From positions 1 through 13,132 of the forward strand of contig JANXZD010000009.1 of NCBI GenBank assembly GCA_025355705.1: DNA of 13,132 bases, read 5' to 3'. Positions 1 through 7,018 of the stretch are shown here, one piece after another (the stretch's first letter is position 1; each line of letters opens with the position of its first letter). Both the position numbers and the translations under genes were made by a program. The notes beneath the pieces were generated by a model. It was not told the origin of the DNA. It worked only from the letters and a program-made list of their open reading frames with translations, and ran no database searches. The DNA comes from Bacteroidota bacterium. GTDB taxonomy: Bacteria; Bacteroidota; Ignavibacteria; UBA10030; UBA8401.

Positions 1-110
1 TATTTTAGTTGTTAGCGTATATTGAATATCGGGGTGTTTACCAGAATCATGTAGGCCCATATTCAAGATCATCTAAGTGCTCGTATATCGGCACTGCGGT
101 CGTTACCAGA

Positions 111-153
111 TACCGTTTAAACGGTACGCAATCGTTTAAATTTGCGGTTTAAA
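111..153. repeat. 16-bp perfect palindrome with two further CGTTTAAA-like boxes
   Basis: TACCGTTTAAACGGTA (111-126) is a perfect 16-bp palindrome. Its core CGTTTAAA (114-121) recurs at 133-140, and as CGGTTTAAA at 145-153. A palindrome with nearby half-site copies looks like an operator or a binding site for an element-encoded DNA-binding protein. No gene is visible next to it, so its target is unknown. It could also be chance in AT-rich DNA. Confidence 0.45.
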
Positions 154-219
154 GAACGATAGCTCCAGAGACGGGTGTTTCATCGTTGGTTATTACAAAT
201 CGTTTATTGGTCAAATTTA

Positions 220-259
220 AAACAAAAACACCATCTCAGAGCGTCAGCGGAGAGATGGT
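220..259 (-). terminator. Rho-independent terminator-like hairpin
   Basis: ACCATCTC (230-237) and GAGATGGT (252-259) form a perfect 8-bp stem with a 14-nt loop. Read on the minus strand, the stem is followed by a T-rich tract (GTTTTTGTTTT). It lies about 245 bp past the integrase stop codon and in the same direction, so it may end the integrase transcript or that of a small lost gene. The fairly large loop lowers confidence. Confidence 0.55.
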
Positions 260-352
260 ATGCTACTAATATCTATTAGTATCTATAGGTAAAAACAGGT
301 CGGTTTCATCCTTTAAATACAGGCGGTTTTGAATGTAGCAGCAATCAACGGT

Positions 353-429
353 ACTAGACCTTGCACACAACACTAGTAGACTTTGCAATAATTATTACTA
401 GACCAATGCAAATGGATATTTGGTCTAGT
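353..429. repeat. Three TAGAC-type repeats spaced 22 bp, plus a 10-bp inverted repeat
   Basis: TAGACCTTGCA (355-365), TAGACTTTGCA (377-387) and TAGACCAATGCA (399-410) begin exactly 22 bp apart. The third also forms the left arm of a perfect inverted repeat, ACTAGACCAA (397-406) with TTGGTCTAGT (420-429), loop 13 nt. Regular spacing of about two helical turns next to a recombinase gene suggests arm-type binding sites, where several integrase or accessory-protein molecules would bind the same DNA face. Plasmid-type iterons of a replication origin are the main alternative, but no replication initiator gene is seen. Confidence 0.6.
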
Positions 430-441
430 TTTATTGTCATA

Positions 442-494
442 GTTTGTTACCACCTTTTTTTGAATGTAAACAAACTATACCACTTTGTTTACAT
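442..494. repeat. 11-bp perfect inverted repeat and a third related half-site beside the integrase
   Basis: ATGTAAACAAA (464-474) and TTTGTTTACAT (484-494) are perfect 11-bp inverted arms around a 9-bp centre (CTATACCAC). A related half-site, GTTTGTTAC, lies at 442-450. The repeat ends 9 bp before the integrase stop codon at 504. Its geometry resembles a tyrosine recombinase core site, which usually has 11-13-bp arms and a 6-8-bp spacer, though the centre is slightly long. It could instead be a weak AT-rich terminator for the integrase; the minus-strand sequence after it lacks a T tract. Confidence 0.55.
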
Positions 495-503
495 CTTGCC
501 CAT

Positions 504-1541
504 TTAAGATGATGCTTTGATTGTATTTTCACCTAACCGAATATCAAGTTTTGACATCGCATCCATCAAATCAGACCCGCCAAGGTGAGCATAGATTTGT
601 GTTATTCGAGAAGTTGTGTGCCCAAGGATTCTTTGAACGTGGTACAATGACACTCCTTCAATAACTAGCATACTCGCACATGAGTGTCTCAACGAATGAA
701 AATGTAATCTATCATCTAAATTATGACTGCGGATGAGAACTTTAAATCGATGCGACATTTCATTGGCGTTGTATTGATAACCACGGTCTCCCGGAAATAC
801 CCACTTTGCTGTTCTCTCCCGAATCTTGAGCATGTCATAAACAAGCGGATGCATTGGAACGACTCTTGTAAGACCAGTCTTAGTAGTAAACCCAGGTTGG
901 TTTTGAATAATCACTGTTCTCTTGTTAAGATCAATGTCTTGCCATGTTAGATTAATTAGTTCACCTTTTCGGACACCGGTGAGTCCCGCAAAAAGAAGGA
1001 CATCGTGGTAAGCTGATTTTTTGGCTTTAAGGTCGTTAAGGAGCATTACAAAATCTTCTTTTCGCAGGAAAGCTGGAGTAATGTGTTCTCGCTTTGGGAT
1101 ATGAACACCTTTTGCAGGATTATCTAGGATCTGTTTCCATTCAAGAAGTCGATTAAAGAATGCTTTGATAACTCTGAGTTCAATTGAAACGGTGGTGTGA
1201 GAAGCGATCTTCATTCGATCAGCTTTATACATTTCAATTTCTCTTTGAGTGATTTCAGAGATCTTCCTGTTCCCCCAATGACGAATCATTTTATCAACGG
1301 TAAATCCGTAAAGTTCGCGTGTCGCTTCAGACCAGGTTGCATCAACGTATTTTAACACATCTACAGATGCTTCACGAAGTGTTTGAATGTGCGCATGATG
1401 ATCGTCGATAGAAAGAAATTGTTGATAGCGTTTATCAGCGGTTCGTTTATCTTTTGTCTTGAGGGAACGCCAAATACGTTTCGTATCGCGTGCATAGACA
1501 ATGTAGTATGTACCGGATCGGTGTTTTACGAGTGATGGCAT
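504..1541 (-). CDS. Tyrosine recombinase / phage-type integrase
   Basis: A 345-residue site-specific recombinase of the tyrosine (lambda Int/XerC-like) family, expected to integrate and excise the DNA element it sits on. The N-terminus (residues 1-45) resembles an arm-type DNA-binding domain, residues about 60-145 the helical SAM-like core-binding domain, and 155-330 the catalytic domain. The full catalytic set is visible: R191 in TGVRKGEL, K221 in TTKTG, H282 and R285 in FHSLRH, H308 in LGHTT, and the nucleophile Y317 in ITQIYAHL. The chosen start is the ATG at 1541, which has GGAG six bases upstream. A longer reading from TTG at 1553 would swallow that ribosome binding site. The 5' end faces a broken tRNA-Asp gene 130 bp away, in the same direction, as in many tRNA-targeting islands. 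The enzyme looks intact; its exact family and partners are not known. Confidence 0.95.
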   Translation of the reverse strand: MPSLVKHRSGTYYIVYARDTKRIWRSLKTKDKRTADKRYQQFLSIDDHHAHIQTLREASVDVLKYVDATWSEATRELYGFTVDKMIRHWGNRKISEITQREIEMYKADRMKIASHTTVSIELRVIKAFFNRLLEWKQILDNPAKGVHIPKREHITPAFLRKEDFVMLLNDLKAKKSAYHDVLLFAGLTGVRKGELINLTWQDIDLNKRTVIIQNQPGFTTKTGLTRVVPMHPLVYDMLKIRERTAKWVFPGDRGYQYNANEMSHRFKVLIRSHNLDDRLHFHSLRHSCASMLVIEGVSLYHVQRILGHTTSRITQIYAHLGGSDLMDAMSKLDIRLGENTIKASS

Positions 1542-1673
1542 TAAAATCTCCAATAAACATTAGAGATTCTGCCATAAATACATCAAAAAGTGGTGGAATG
1601 TTGAGATCTATTCCGTTAGGTACTGCGGAGATTTGCTGATAAAAAGATTGTAAACATTGGGAATCCAGAAGCG

Positions 1674-1713
1674 GTGACAGGCAAGCGCTCTAACCAAACT
1701 GAGCTACGACCCC
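1674..1713 (-). tRNA. Truncated tRNA-Asp(GTC), 5' half only
   Basis: Read on the minus strand, the gene starts at 1713 with acceptor GGGGTCG. The D-arm follows (GCTC, loop AGTTTGGTTA, GAGC), then anticodon stem CTTGC and loop CTGTCAC carrying anticodon GTC (Asp). After the loop the sequence becomes CGCTTCTGG, which cannot pair with CTTGC (GCAAG is needed). No variable arm, T-arm or acceptor 3' strand follows. This is therefore a 40-nt half gene, not a working tRNA unless the other half is joined in some way. The break falls at a common crossover position for tRNA-targeting integrases, and an integrase gene lies directly beyond it. The 3' half was not found in the window. Confidence 0.85.
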
Positions 1714-2019
1714 AAAAATAAATTCTAAAAGAGCAAAAGTTCTAAATTCTGCAACAAAATTCACGATTTACCTCTACAAAAACAAATACCCCTTGATTTT
1801 GCGCCTGTAAATATACGAAAATTTGGTACGGGTTTGCAAGAATAATTTCAAGAAAATTTTGTCTTTTTAGATGGTTTAAGTCCGATTTAAAGAAAAGATA
1901 CGGTGAAAATTACAACGCTTAGCCGAACCTGTCATAAATTTTTTGTAAGAAGAGAGTTCCTTTGCTTTCCGTTCTCAATCAGAGATTGGGAACAAGATGA
2001 TGAGAGTCATAAACGCAGT
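1714..2019. other. Non-coding spacer between tRNA fragment and restriction gene
   Basis: AT-rich and with no credible gene. It holds the candidate promoter at 1810-1839 and an imperfect hairpin, GTTCTCAATC (1971-1980) with GATTGGGAAC (1984-1993). That hairpin has one G-T wobble on the plus strand and no T tract, so it is a poor terminator for the restriction-modification gene ending at 2020. Confidence 0.5.
1810..1839 (-). promoter_or_regulatory. Candidate sigma70-type promoter for the tRNA-Asp locus
   Basis: On the minus strand, TTGCAA (1839-1834) and TATATT (1815-1810) are separated by 18 bp. Transcription would start near 1803, about 90 bp before the tRNA 5' end. After integration it would read into the element toward the integrase. 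The spacing and -10 box are good; the long leader is unexplained. Confidence 0.45.
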
Positions 2020-5000
2020 TCATTGCTTCCCCTCTACAATCTCTATCTCTTCCTTCGTCAATCCGTAAATCTTATACACCATTTCATCAATTTGTTTCTC
2101 CAAATCGCTGGTATCAATATTAATATTTTTTTCTTTTTTCAACAAAATACGCTCGGCAATCTTGGCAAAATCTCGTTGTTTATTCATTTTGATTTTGGGA
2201 ATCGGAATTTCTCTCAGTTCTGCTAAAGTTGTTTGTCTAAAATCATCTTTTGAAGAAATCGAAGAAATATTCAAATAGATATAGGATATTAATCTACTTG
2301 CCATTACGGCCAATACAAATTTTGTATTATACTCTTTATCCGTAATAATAAAGGGGTTAATATCTTTCTTAAAAACCATTCTCTTTTCTGTGAAACCCAC
2401 AGACAATCGGTCTTGACGATTAACAATTCTTCTTATTAAAATCTTCGGTTTCGCATCATAGAAAACTTTAAGCGATGGCATATCTTCTAAACTAGTAATG
2501 AAGGTTTTTTCCACTTGCAATGTGTAATTATAGACATTTCCTTTTTGTAAAAAAGGGTAGTGTTTTGCAGGTATTGACTTCTTCACTGGTTTAAAATTAC
2601 TACCTGCCAAACCTTGGGTAGAAATTGTTATTGCGCCAAGGGTAGTATAATGCATTGGATCAAACTTATTTAAAATTCCATTGACAAAAGAATTTAAAAT
2701 AATTTTATATTTTGGTGCTAGCGTAAGTGATTGATCAACTTCTGTAAATACTATATGATCCAGTGAATTGACACTAACTTTTTTGTCGAAACTATGGATG
2801 CCATACCTAGTTGTTGGCTGCATTGACAGGTGATAAATTGCAGTTTCAACATAAGCATCTTCAAAAATATCAAACGGTAAATTTATAATCTTATGAATTC
2901 CTCTTTGCTCAAATAGATGTTTTCTGAATAAAGAATAATTTTCCCCCGTTTGCCAAGTAATTGGGGCTATATATCCTAGGAGTCCATTTGGTTGCAATTT
3001 GTTAAGCCCTTCTAAAATAAAAAGAACTGAAGTTTCAAATTTTCTCTCAACAAAAGAAGAATATTTCTTTCTAAACCATTCTCTATATAGATCTGTGAAC
3101 TCTTCCAGTGGAATATATGGGGGATTTCCAATTACAACATCAAATCCGGTAAATCTTCCATCTTCATCCAACACTTCTGGAAACTCAAAGCGCCATTCGA
3201 AAGCGTTATCATACAATTTATTATTTTTTGCATCTTCTATTTCTTGTTCGGTTTTTTTTATCTGAATTTTTAATTTGTTTACGTCAGTTTCAATATCTTT
3301 TTCAGAAAGTTTTTCAAACAAACTTCCCATTGCCACTTTATTTTCCACGAGCACAAGTTGACCTTTATACTTGCTTAACGTTTTGACAAGCGGATTGTTA
3401 TTGTAATAGATGTTGACAATTTTTTCCTTAAAGCTATTAATGAATATTTGTAATTTTCTTTTCGCTTCTTTCGACGTACTGTTTTTGTATGTAGCAACGG
3501 CAATACGGTATTCACTTAATAAATTTTTGTCTTTCTTAAACACTTCACCTAAATCAGCGTTTACATCATATCGGCTTATCAGCGAATTTCCGGTTTTAAT
3601 ATTTATATCAATATTTGGGAGTGTTTCGAGATGTTTGAATTTACTTTTACTTGTATAGTAAGAGTTCTTTAACAGTTCAATCCATAAGCGTAAACGGCAA
3701 ATCATTACTGATTTGGGGTTGATATCAACGCCAAACAAACAATTCTCAATGATGGTTTGTTTTTCGTGAAAGAGCGCTTCTTGTAATTGTTGTAGTTCGT
3801 CGATCGGCTTACCGTTAGTATTAAGTCTGTAATCAAATAAACTATCATCTTCTTCGTTAGTAATGATCAACTCATCGTTCTCAATAACAACTTTGAATCC
3901 TTTAACACGAGATCCATCGCGATAACTGAGAATTTGCAGCTCGCTTTTAATGGCGATAATCTCATTCAATGCTGAAACAAGAAAATGTCCGGAACCGACA
4001 GCCGGATCGCAAATTTTCAGGGTGTTTATTATTGTATTCGCTTTTTCACGTTGAGCCTTATCTGTATGGTCTATTTTGTCTTGCAGATCATTAAAACCCT
4101 CTACATTTTTACAATTTGGAAAATTAGAATCCTTAAACTTCTGCGCCACTGCTTTTCGTATCGTTTCACGGCACATATACATCGTAATAAATCCGGGGGT
4201 AAAGAACGAACCATCCTTGTAACCGTTGATTTTTTCAAAGATCAAACCAAGCACTGAAGCGTTAATGATCGATTTATTCTCTTCCTGGATACTTTCGCCG
4301 CTATCGCTGGCAAAATCGTAGGCATCAAGAAATTCAAAAAGATATTCCAGTGTCTTCTTGGTACCGGTGATTCGTTTCCCTTTCGACTCTTTAAGGATAG
4401 TTTGATGATATAACGGAATTTCAAATCTTCCTTTTAACGCGGAAATGACAATGGTATCAGATTCTAAATTTGTTTCTTCAAATAACGAACTGTTGAGATA
4501 CGGCAGTCCGCTGAATTTTTCTTTCACCGATTGTTCACGTTCATCAACCGGTACCGCAAGCACTTCAAAAAACATTTCATTCAATTCATCATAATCCGCA
4601 ATCCGTTTGGCATTGAGAAAGGATTGTTCTTTATTTCCCCGGTGATACTTTATTAACTGCCCTTCAAGCAATTTCAAGAAAAGAATACGATTCAACCAAG
4701 TAATGCAAAGTTCTAATCCAATACTGAATAATTGTTCGTTTTCATTTTCGCCATACTGCGTAGAATTGCCGACTTTTTTAAGTTTATTATTTACTTTCAA
4801 AATGCGGATCGTATTTTCCAGCAGGGAACCTTCATCGCGATCTTCTTCTTTCTTTCGCTCAATGGTTTTTTTGTTACCATCTTTGTTTTCAGCTAAACCG
4901 ATAATATGAAGCAGTTCTCCATAAAATTCTTTATTAAGGGAGTTACTGTCGTTTACAAATGGTTTTTTGAGCAGATGTTCGGAGGAAAGAATTTTGTAAA

Positions 5001-5667
5001 GATTAACAAGTGAAGCGTCATCTTCTTTCTTGTCGTTCAGAATTATATCTTCATATTCTTTCAGATTAAAATATGTGCACGGTACTTTATCTTCAATTTG
5101 ACCTAAATGCTTTGAAGCTATATGATCGTAGAAATGTTTTGTATCGTGTCCGCTCAATTTCCATTGTTCGTAATCTTTGTTAAGTTTTGTATTGCGATCA
5201 ATATTTTTTTCAAACCAAACAGCATCAAAAACAAACCATTCCCAAATATTGGTAACAATAAGATGTTTTATTTCGTGATTTTTCCCTTCAACAGTTTCTT
5301 TCAAATAATATAGAACAAGTTCCTGAAATGCCTTTGTGTTTGCTTCACTCTTCGAAATCATTTCTGCTTTGTTCGCAGGACGTTTTGCTTCAATAATAAC
5401 TCCAACCGTATCGCTTGATGATTTGCCATTATGAATAACAAGATCTTCTTTATTTTTTGTATTAATCTCGTTTGTTTCTTTATAATAGGTGTCTTTCAAA
5501 AAATCAGAAACGATATTCTTTAAATGTTCTTCACTTTCGTCTTCATTAATGCGGTTAAATAATCTGTCAAGATTCGTTTTAAACGTTTCAATTTGCTGTC
5601 TCTTAAGCGGTTGTTTGAGGTATGCTTTGTTTAACGATTTTGCCGGGGTTATTGGAGATAGCTTCAT
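2020..5667 (-). CDS. Type IIG-like restriction endonuclease/adenine methyltransferase
   Basis: A 1215-residue single-chain restriction-modification enzyme, expected to methylate adenine in a specific site and cut unmodified DNA. The N-terminal region carries a PD-(D/E)XK nuclease signature: E47 in a helix, D75 in EDLVIHN, and E93/K95 in VIIEAK. An alpha-helical linker follows. The N6-adenine methyltransferase core has motif X (GSFFTP, 486-491), the AdoMet-binding motif I (DPAVGSGHFL, 554-563) and catalytic motif IV NPPY (848-851), as in Eco57I-type enzymes. Residues about 1000-1180 resemble a TaqI-like target recognition domain (REIPIPKI, 1152-1159). No separate specificity subunit or other defence gene adjoins it. 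A BREX PglX methylase is the alternative, but the nuclease motif and lack of BREX neighbours argue against it. The gene looks visibly AT-richer than the genes to its right, consistent with transfer. The ATG has no clear ribosome binding site. Recognition sequence unknown. Confidence 0.9.
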   Translation of the reverse strand: MKLSPITPAKSLNKAYLKQPLKRQQIETFKTNLDRLFNRINEDESEEHLKNIVSDFLKDTYYKETNEINTKNKEDLVIHNGKSSSDTVGVIIEAKRPANKAEMISKSEANTKAFQELVLYYLKETVEGKNHEIKHLIVTNIWEWFVFDAVWFEKNIDRNTKLNKDYEQWKLSGHDTKHFYDHIASKHLGQIEDKVPCTYFNLKEYEDIILNDKKEDDASLVNLYKILSSEHLLKKPFVNDSNSLNKEFYGELLHIIGLAENKDGNKKTIERKKEEDRDEGSLLENTIRILKVNNKLKKVGNSTQYGENENEQLFSIGLELCITWLNRILFLKLLEGQLIKYHRGNKEQSFLNAKRIADYDELNEMFFEVLAVPVDEREQSVKEKFSGLPYLNSSLFEETNLESDTIVISALKGRFEIPLYHQTILKESKGKRITGTKKTLEYLFEFLDAYDFASDSGESIQEENKSIINASVLGLIFEKINGYKDGSFFTPGFITMYMCRETIRKAVAQKFKDSNFPNCKNVEGFNDLQDKIDHTDKAQREKANTIINTLKICDPAVGSGHFLVSALNEIIAIKSELQILSYRDGSRVKGFKVVIENDELIITNEEDDSLFDYRLNTNGKPIDELQQLQEALFHEKQTIIENCLFGVDINPKSVMICRLRLWIELLKNSYYTSKSKFKHLETLPNIDINIKTGNSLISRYDVNADLGEVFKKDKNLLSEYRIAVATYKNSTSKEAKRKLQIFINSFKEKIVNIYYNNNPLVKTLSKYKGQLVLVENKVAMGSLFEKLSEKDIETDVNKLKIQIKKTEQEIEDAKNNKLYDNAFEWRFEFPEVLDEDGRFTGFDVVIGNPPYIPLEEFTDLYREWFRKKYSSFVERKFETSVLFILEGLNKLQPNGLLGYIAPITWQTGENYSLFRKHLFEQRGIHKIINLPFDIFEDAYVETAIYHLSMQPTTRYGIHSFDKKVSVNSLDHIVFTEVDQSLTLAPKYKIILNSFVNGILNKFDPMHYTTLGAITISTQGLAGSNFKPVKKSIPAKHYPFLQKGNVYNYTLQVEKTFITSLEDMPSLKVFYDAKPKILIRRIVNRQDRLSVGFTEKRMVFKKDINPFIITDKEYNTKFVLAVMASRLISYIYLNISSISSKDDFRQTTLAELREIPIPKIKMNKQRDFAKIAERILLKKEKNINIDTSDLEKQIDEMVYKIYGLTKEEIEIVEGKQ

Positions 5668-5687
5668 TTTATATACTGTTTAATCAC

Positions 5688-5728
5688 AAAAAAAATCCGC
5701 GGCCGACATTAAACGCCTTCCCTGCGGA
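5688..5728 (-). terminator. Terminator-like hairpin with T8 tract (copy A)
   Basis: On the minus strand TCCGC and GCGGA (5724-5728 with 5696-5700) form a 5-bp GC-rich stem, directly followed by eight T (5695-5688). It lies just before the restriction-modification gene start and downstream of the dehydrogenase gene. It probably ends the dehydrogenase transcript and insulates the next gene. Its sequence aligns with the hairpin at 7019-7062. The 23-nt loop is long. Confidence 0.5.
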
Positions 5729-5739
5729 ATCAATCTTGC

Positions 5740-5811
5740 TTTAGCACGTGTGAGAATACCTGCACGGTATTCCTTTCAGGTAATCAACTGCACTCTCTCA
5801 CACGTGCTAAA
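5740..5811. repeat. 16-bp perfect inverted repeat
   Basis: TTTAGCACGTGTGAGA (5740-5755) and TCTCACACGTGCTAAA (5796-5811) are perfectly complementary. Each contains CACGTG. The 40-nt centre carries its own hairpin, ATACC (5756-5760) with GGTAT (5766-5770), and an alternative AGGTAAT partner. This could be a small REP/MITE-like element, a protein-binding site or an RNA hairpin in the dehydrogenase 3' region. No flanking target duplication was recognised. Confidence 0.75.
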
Positions 5812-5838
5812 TGTAACGTTAAATCCAATCTATCGCAA

Positions 5839-5981
5839 CGACACGTTTTTTTACAGTGTGTCGGGAGCGAAATTTAGGAGGAGTGAGCGAATTGGGTAAC
5901 GATGAACGAAGCGCTTTATCACCTCGAAGAGGTGATACCGGCCTGTGCGACTCGGGGTCCATCGTGAGCGGTAAATTTCGC
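5839..5981. repeat. Composite palindromic element
   Basis: CGACAC (5839-5844) pairs with GTGTCG (5858-5863). GCGAAATTTA (5867-5876) pairs perfectly with TAAATTTCGC (5972-5981), enclosing a hairpin with ATCACCTC (5918-5925), GAA loop, and GAGGTGAT (5929-5936). The nested layout looks like a dispersed intergenic repeat that folds as RNA or cruciform DNA. An open frame of 72 codons across it has no ribosome binding site and is not called as a gene. Confidence 0.65.
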
Positions 5982-5995
5982 AAAGATTTCTTTTG

Positions 5996-6024
5996 TTACT
6001 TTTCTTTCTCGGAAAGAAAAGTAA
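5996..6024. repeat. 13-bp perfect hairpin
   Basis: TTACTTTTCTTTC (5996-6008) and GAAAGAAAAGTAA (6012-6024) form a perfect 13-bp stem with a 3-nt loop. It is AT-rich, lacks a T tract on either side, and directly follows the composite palindrome. It is probably part of the same repeat block. Confidence 0.75.
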
Positions 6025-6049
6025 GAATCACAAAATGTGTTTTATGGAT

Positions 6050-6070
6050 TCCCGACAGAAGCGTTCGGGA
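6050..6070. repeat. Short inverted repeat TCCCGA/TCGGGA
   Basis: TCCCGA (6050-6055) pairs with TCGGGA (6065-6070) across a 9-nt loop. It is short and would be unremarkable alone, but it continues the series of palindromes between 5740 and 6170. Confidence 0.4.
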
Positions 6071-6087
6071 CTGACATGTTTTCTATG

Positions 6088-6170
6088 GTCATTGCGAGGA
6101 GTCCCGCAATGCGGGACGACGTGGCAATCTTTCTTTAGAAACAAGATTGCTTCACTTCGTTCGCAATGAC
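6088..6170. repeat. Cloverleaf-type palindromic intergenic element
   Basis: The outer arms GTCATTGCGA (6088-6097) and TCGCAATGAC (6161-6170) are perfect 10-bp inverted repeats. Inside are two further perfect hairpins: GTCCCGC (6101-6107) with GCGGGAC (6111-6117), and GCAATCTT (6124-6131) with AAGATTGC (6143-6150). This three-arm form, with 'GTCATTGCGAGGAG...GCAATGAC' ends, matches from memory a palindromic repeat found between genes in many bacteria and resembling REP elements. It sits just downstream of the dehydrogenase gene. A transposase of the RAYT type, which would mobilise such elements, is not in the window. Confidence 0.75.
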
Positions 6171-6192
6171 ACGGTTTTTTTAGGGAATGACA

Positions 6193-6972
6193 TTACCTTC
6201 TTTTCAGTTTCTTTCCCTTCATCAAACGGTAATACAGCCATCTCGGGATCAGCGTAACGAGAGTCATTGCAGCTCTGTTCAACAATCCCGGAATGACAAC
6301 GACCGTTCCCGATCGTAATCCGTTCATCGAAGCATCAACCACCTTCTCTGCGGTTCCCCAGCGCAAAATACCCCGATGCAGTTGTTCTTCTTTCGGCATT
6401 CCTAATTTTTCGTGGAAATTGGTCCAGGTAAATCCGGGACAGAGCGCCTGCACAGTAATACCTTTCTCGTGCAGTACAAGATGAAGTGATTCGGTGAAGA
6501 GTGTCAGGAATGCTTTGGTCGCGCCGTAGGTCGGGTCGGATGCCGTCGGGGCAAATCCGGCAATGGAGGAAACATTGATGATCGTCCCCCGCTTCCGCAG
6601 TGTCATCCCCGGAATCGCCGCATGCATCAGCTGCATTGCCGCACGAAGATGAACATCAATGAGCATCTCCGGATTGCTGATATCATCTTCGATGAAATGT
6701 TTTTTCAATCCGTGCCCTGCATTATTCACCAGCACGTCAATATCCGCGGAGCTCCGTATCAGTTCGGTAAGCTCGGCACGATGTTTCGGATCGGAAAGAT
6801 CGCCGAGTTTCATCGTGACCGTTCGGCCATACGTCGTTCTGATCTCTTCAGCAACCCGTTCAAGATATTCTTTCCGGCGCCCGGTGATGATCAGATCGTA
6901 CCCTTGTTCGGCAAATCTTCGCGCAAACTCCGCACCGATACCGCTGCTGGCACCGGTAATAAAAGCGATCAT
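6193..6972 (-). CDS. SDR-family NAD(P)-dependent oxidoreductase
   Basis: A 259-residue classical short-chain dehydrogenase/reductase, expected to oxidise or reduce an alcohol/carbonyl with NAD(P). Visible motifs are the cofactor loop TGASSGIG (6-13), a basic patch GRRK (31-34) favouring NADP, NNAG (83-86), catalytic Ser at 135/136 in NVSSIAG, YxxxK (Y149, K153), and CPGFTWTNF. The position that usually holds the tetrad Asn ('DVN') reads DVH, with His 108. The C-terminus has a hydrophobic stretch and a basic tail (about 229-259), possibly a membrane-contacting helix. The ATG at 6972 is chosen because the Rossmann motif normally begins within a few residues of the start. An upstream TTG at 7020 would overlap the hairpin's A tract. 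It appears to be a single-gene unit. The substrate cannot be told. Confidence 0.92.
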   Translation of the reverse strand: MIAFITGASSGIGAEFARRFAEQGYDLIITGRRKEYLERVAEEIRTTYGRTVTMKLGDLSDPKHRAELTELIRSSADIDVLVNNAGHGLKKHFIEDDISNPEMLIDVHLRAAMQLMHAAIPGMTLRKRGTIINVSSIAGFAPTASDPTYGATKAFLTLFTESLHLVLHEKGITVQALCPGFTWTNFHEKLGMPKEEQLHRGILRWGTAEKVVDASMNGLRSGTVVVIPGLLNRAAMTLVTLIPRWLYYRLMKGKKLKRR

Positions 6973-7018
6973 TACAGTATCTTTCTCTTTATTTGATTTC
7001 AATCTGTGAATCTGTGGC

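Larger units (their letters stand above)
1..503. other. Gene-free left end, probably mobile-element DNA
   Basis: No credible coding region was found in these 503 bases on either strand. The stretch holds the palindrome at 111-126, a minus-strand terminator-like hairpin at 220-259, 22-bp-spaced repeats from 353, and inverted repeats up to 494. Its place downstream of an integrase gene suggests it belongs to the integrated element, which would continue past the left edge. Confidence 0.5.

Noticed and set aside
504..1553. Integrase start at TTG 1553
   Set aside because: The ATG at 1541 has GGAG at proper spacing and gives the usual N-terminus.
1600..1713. Intact tRNA-Asp, or a tRNA interrupted by a group I intron
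   Set aside because: No complementary anticodon stem, T-arm or acceptor 3' strand was found downstream, and no intron core was recognised; an integrase gene explains the break better.
1971..1993. Terminator of the restriction-modification gene
   Set aside because: On the coding strand the stem has a C-A mismatch and no T tract follows.
1903..2226. A 107-codon plus-strand open frame
   Set aside because: It overlaps the 3' end of the restriction-modification gene in antisense and has no recognisable product.
2020..5667. BREX PglX methylase
   Set aside because: The N-terminus carries a PD-(D/E)XK nuclease signature and no other BREX gene is present.
5856..6074. A 72-codon plus-strand open frame as a gene
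   Set aside because: It lies wholly in palindromic repeat DNA and its peptide resembles no known family.
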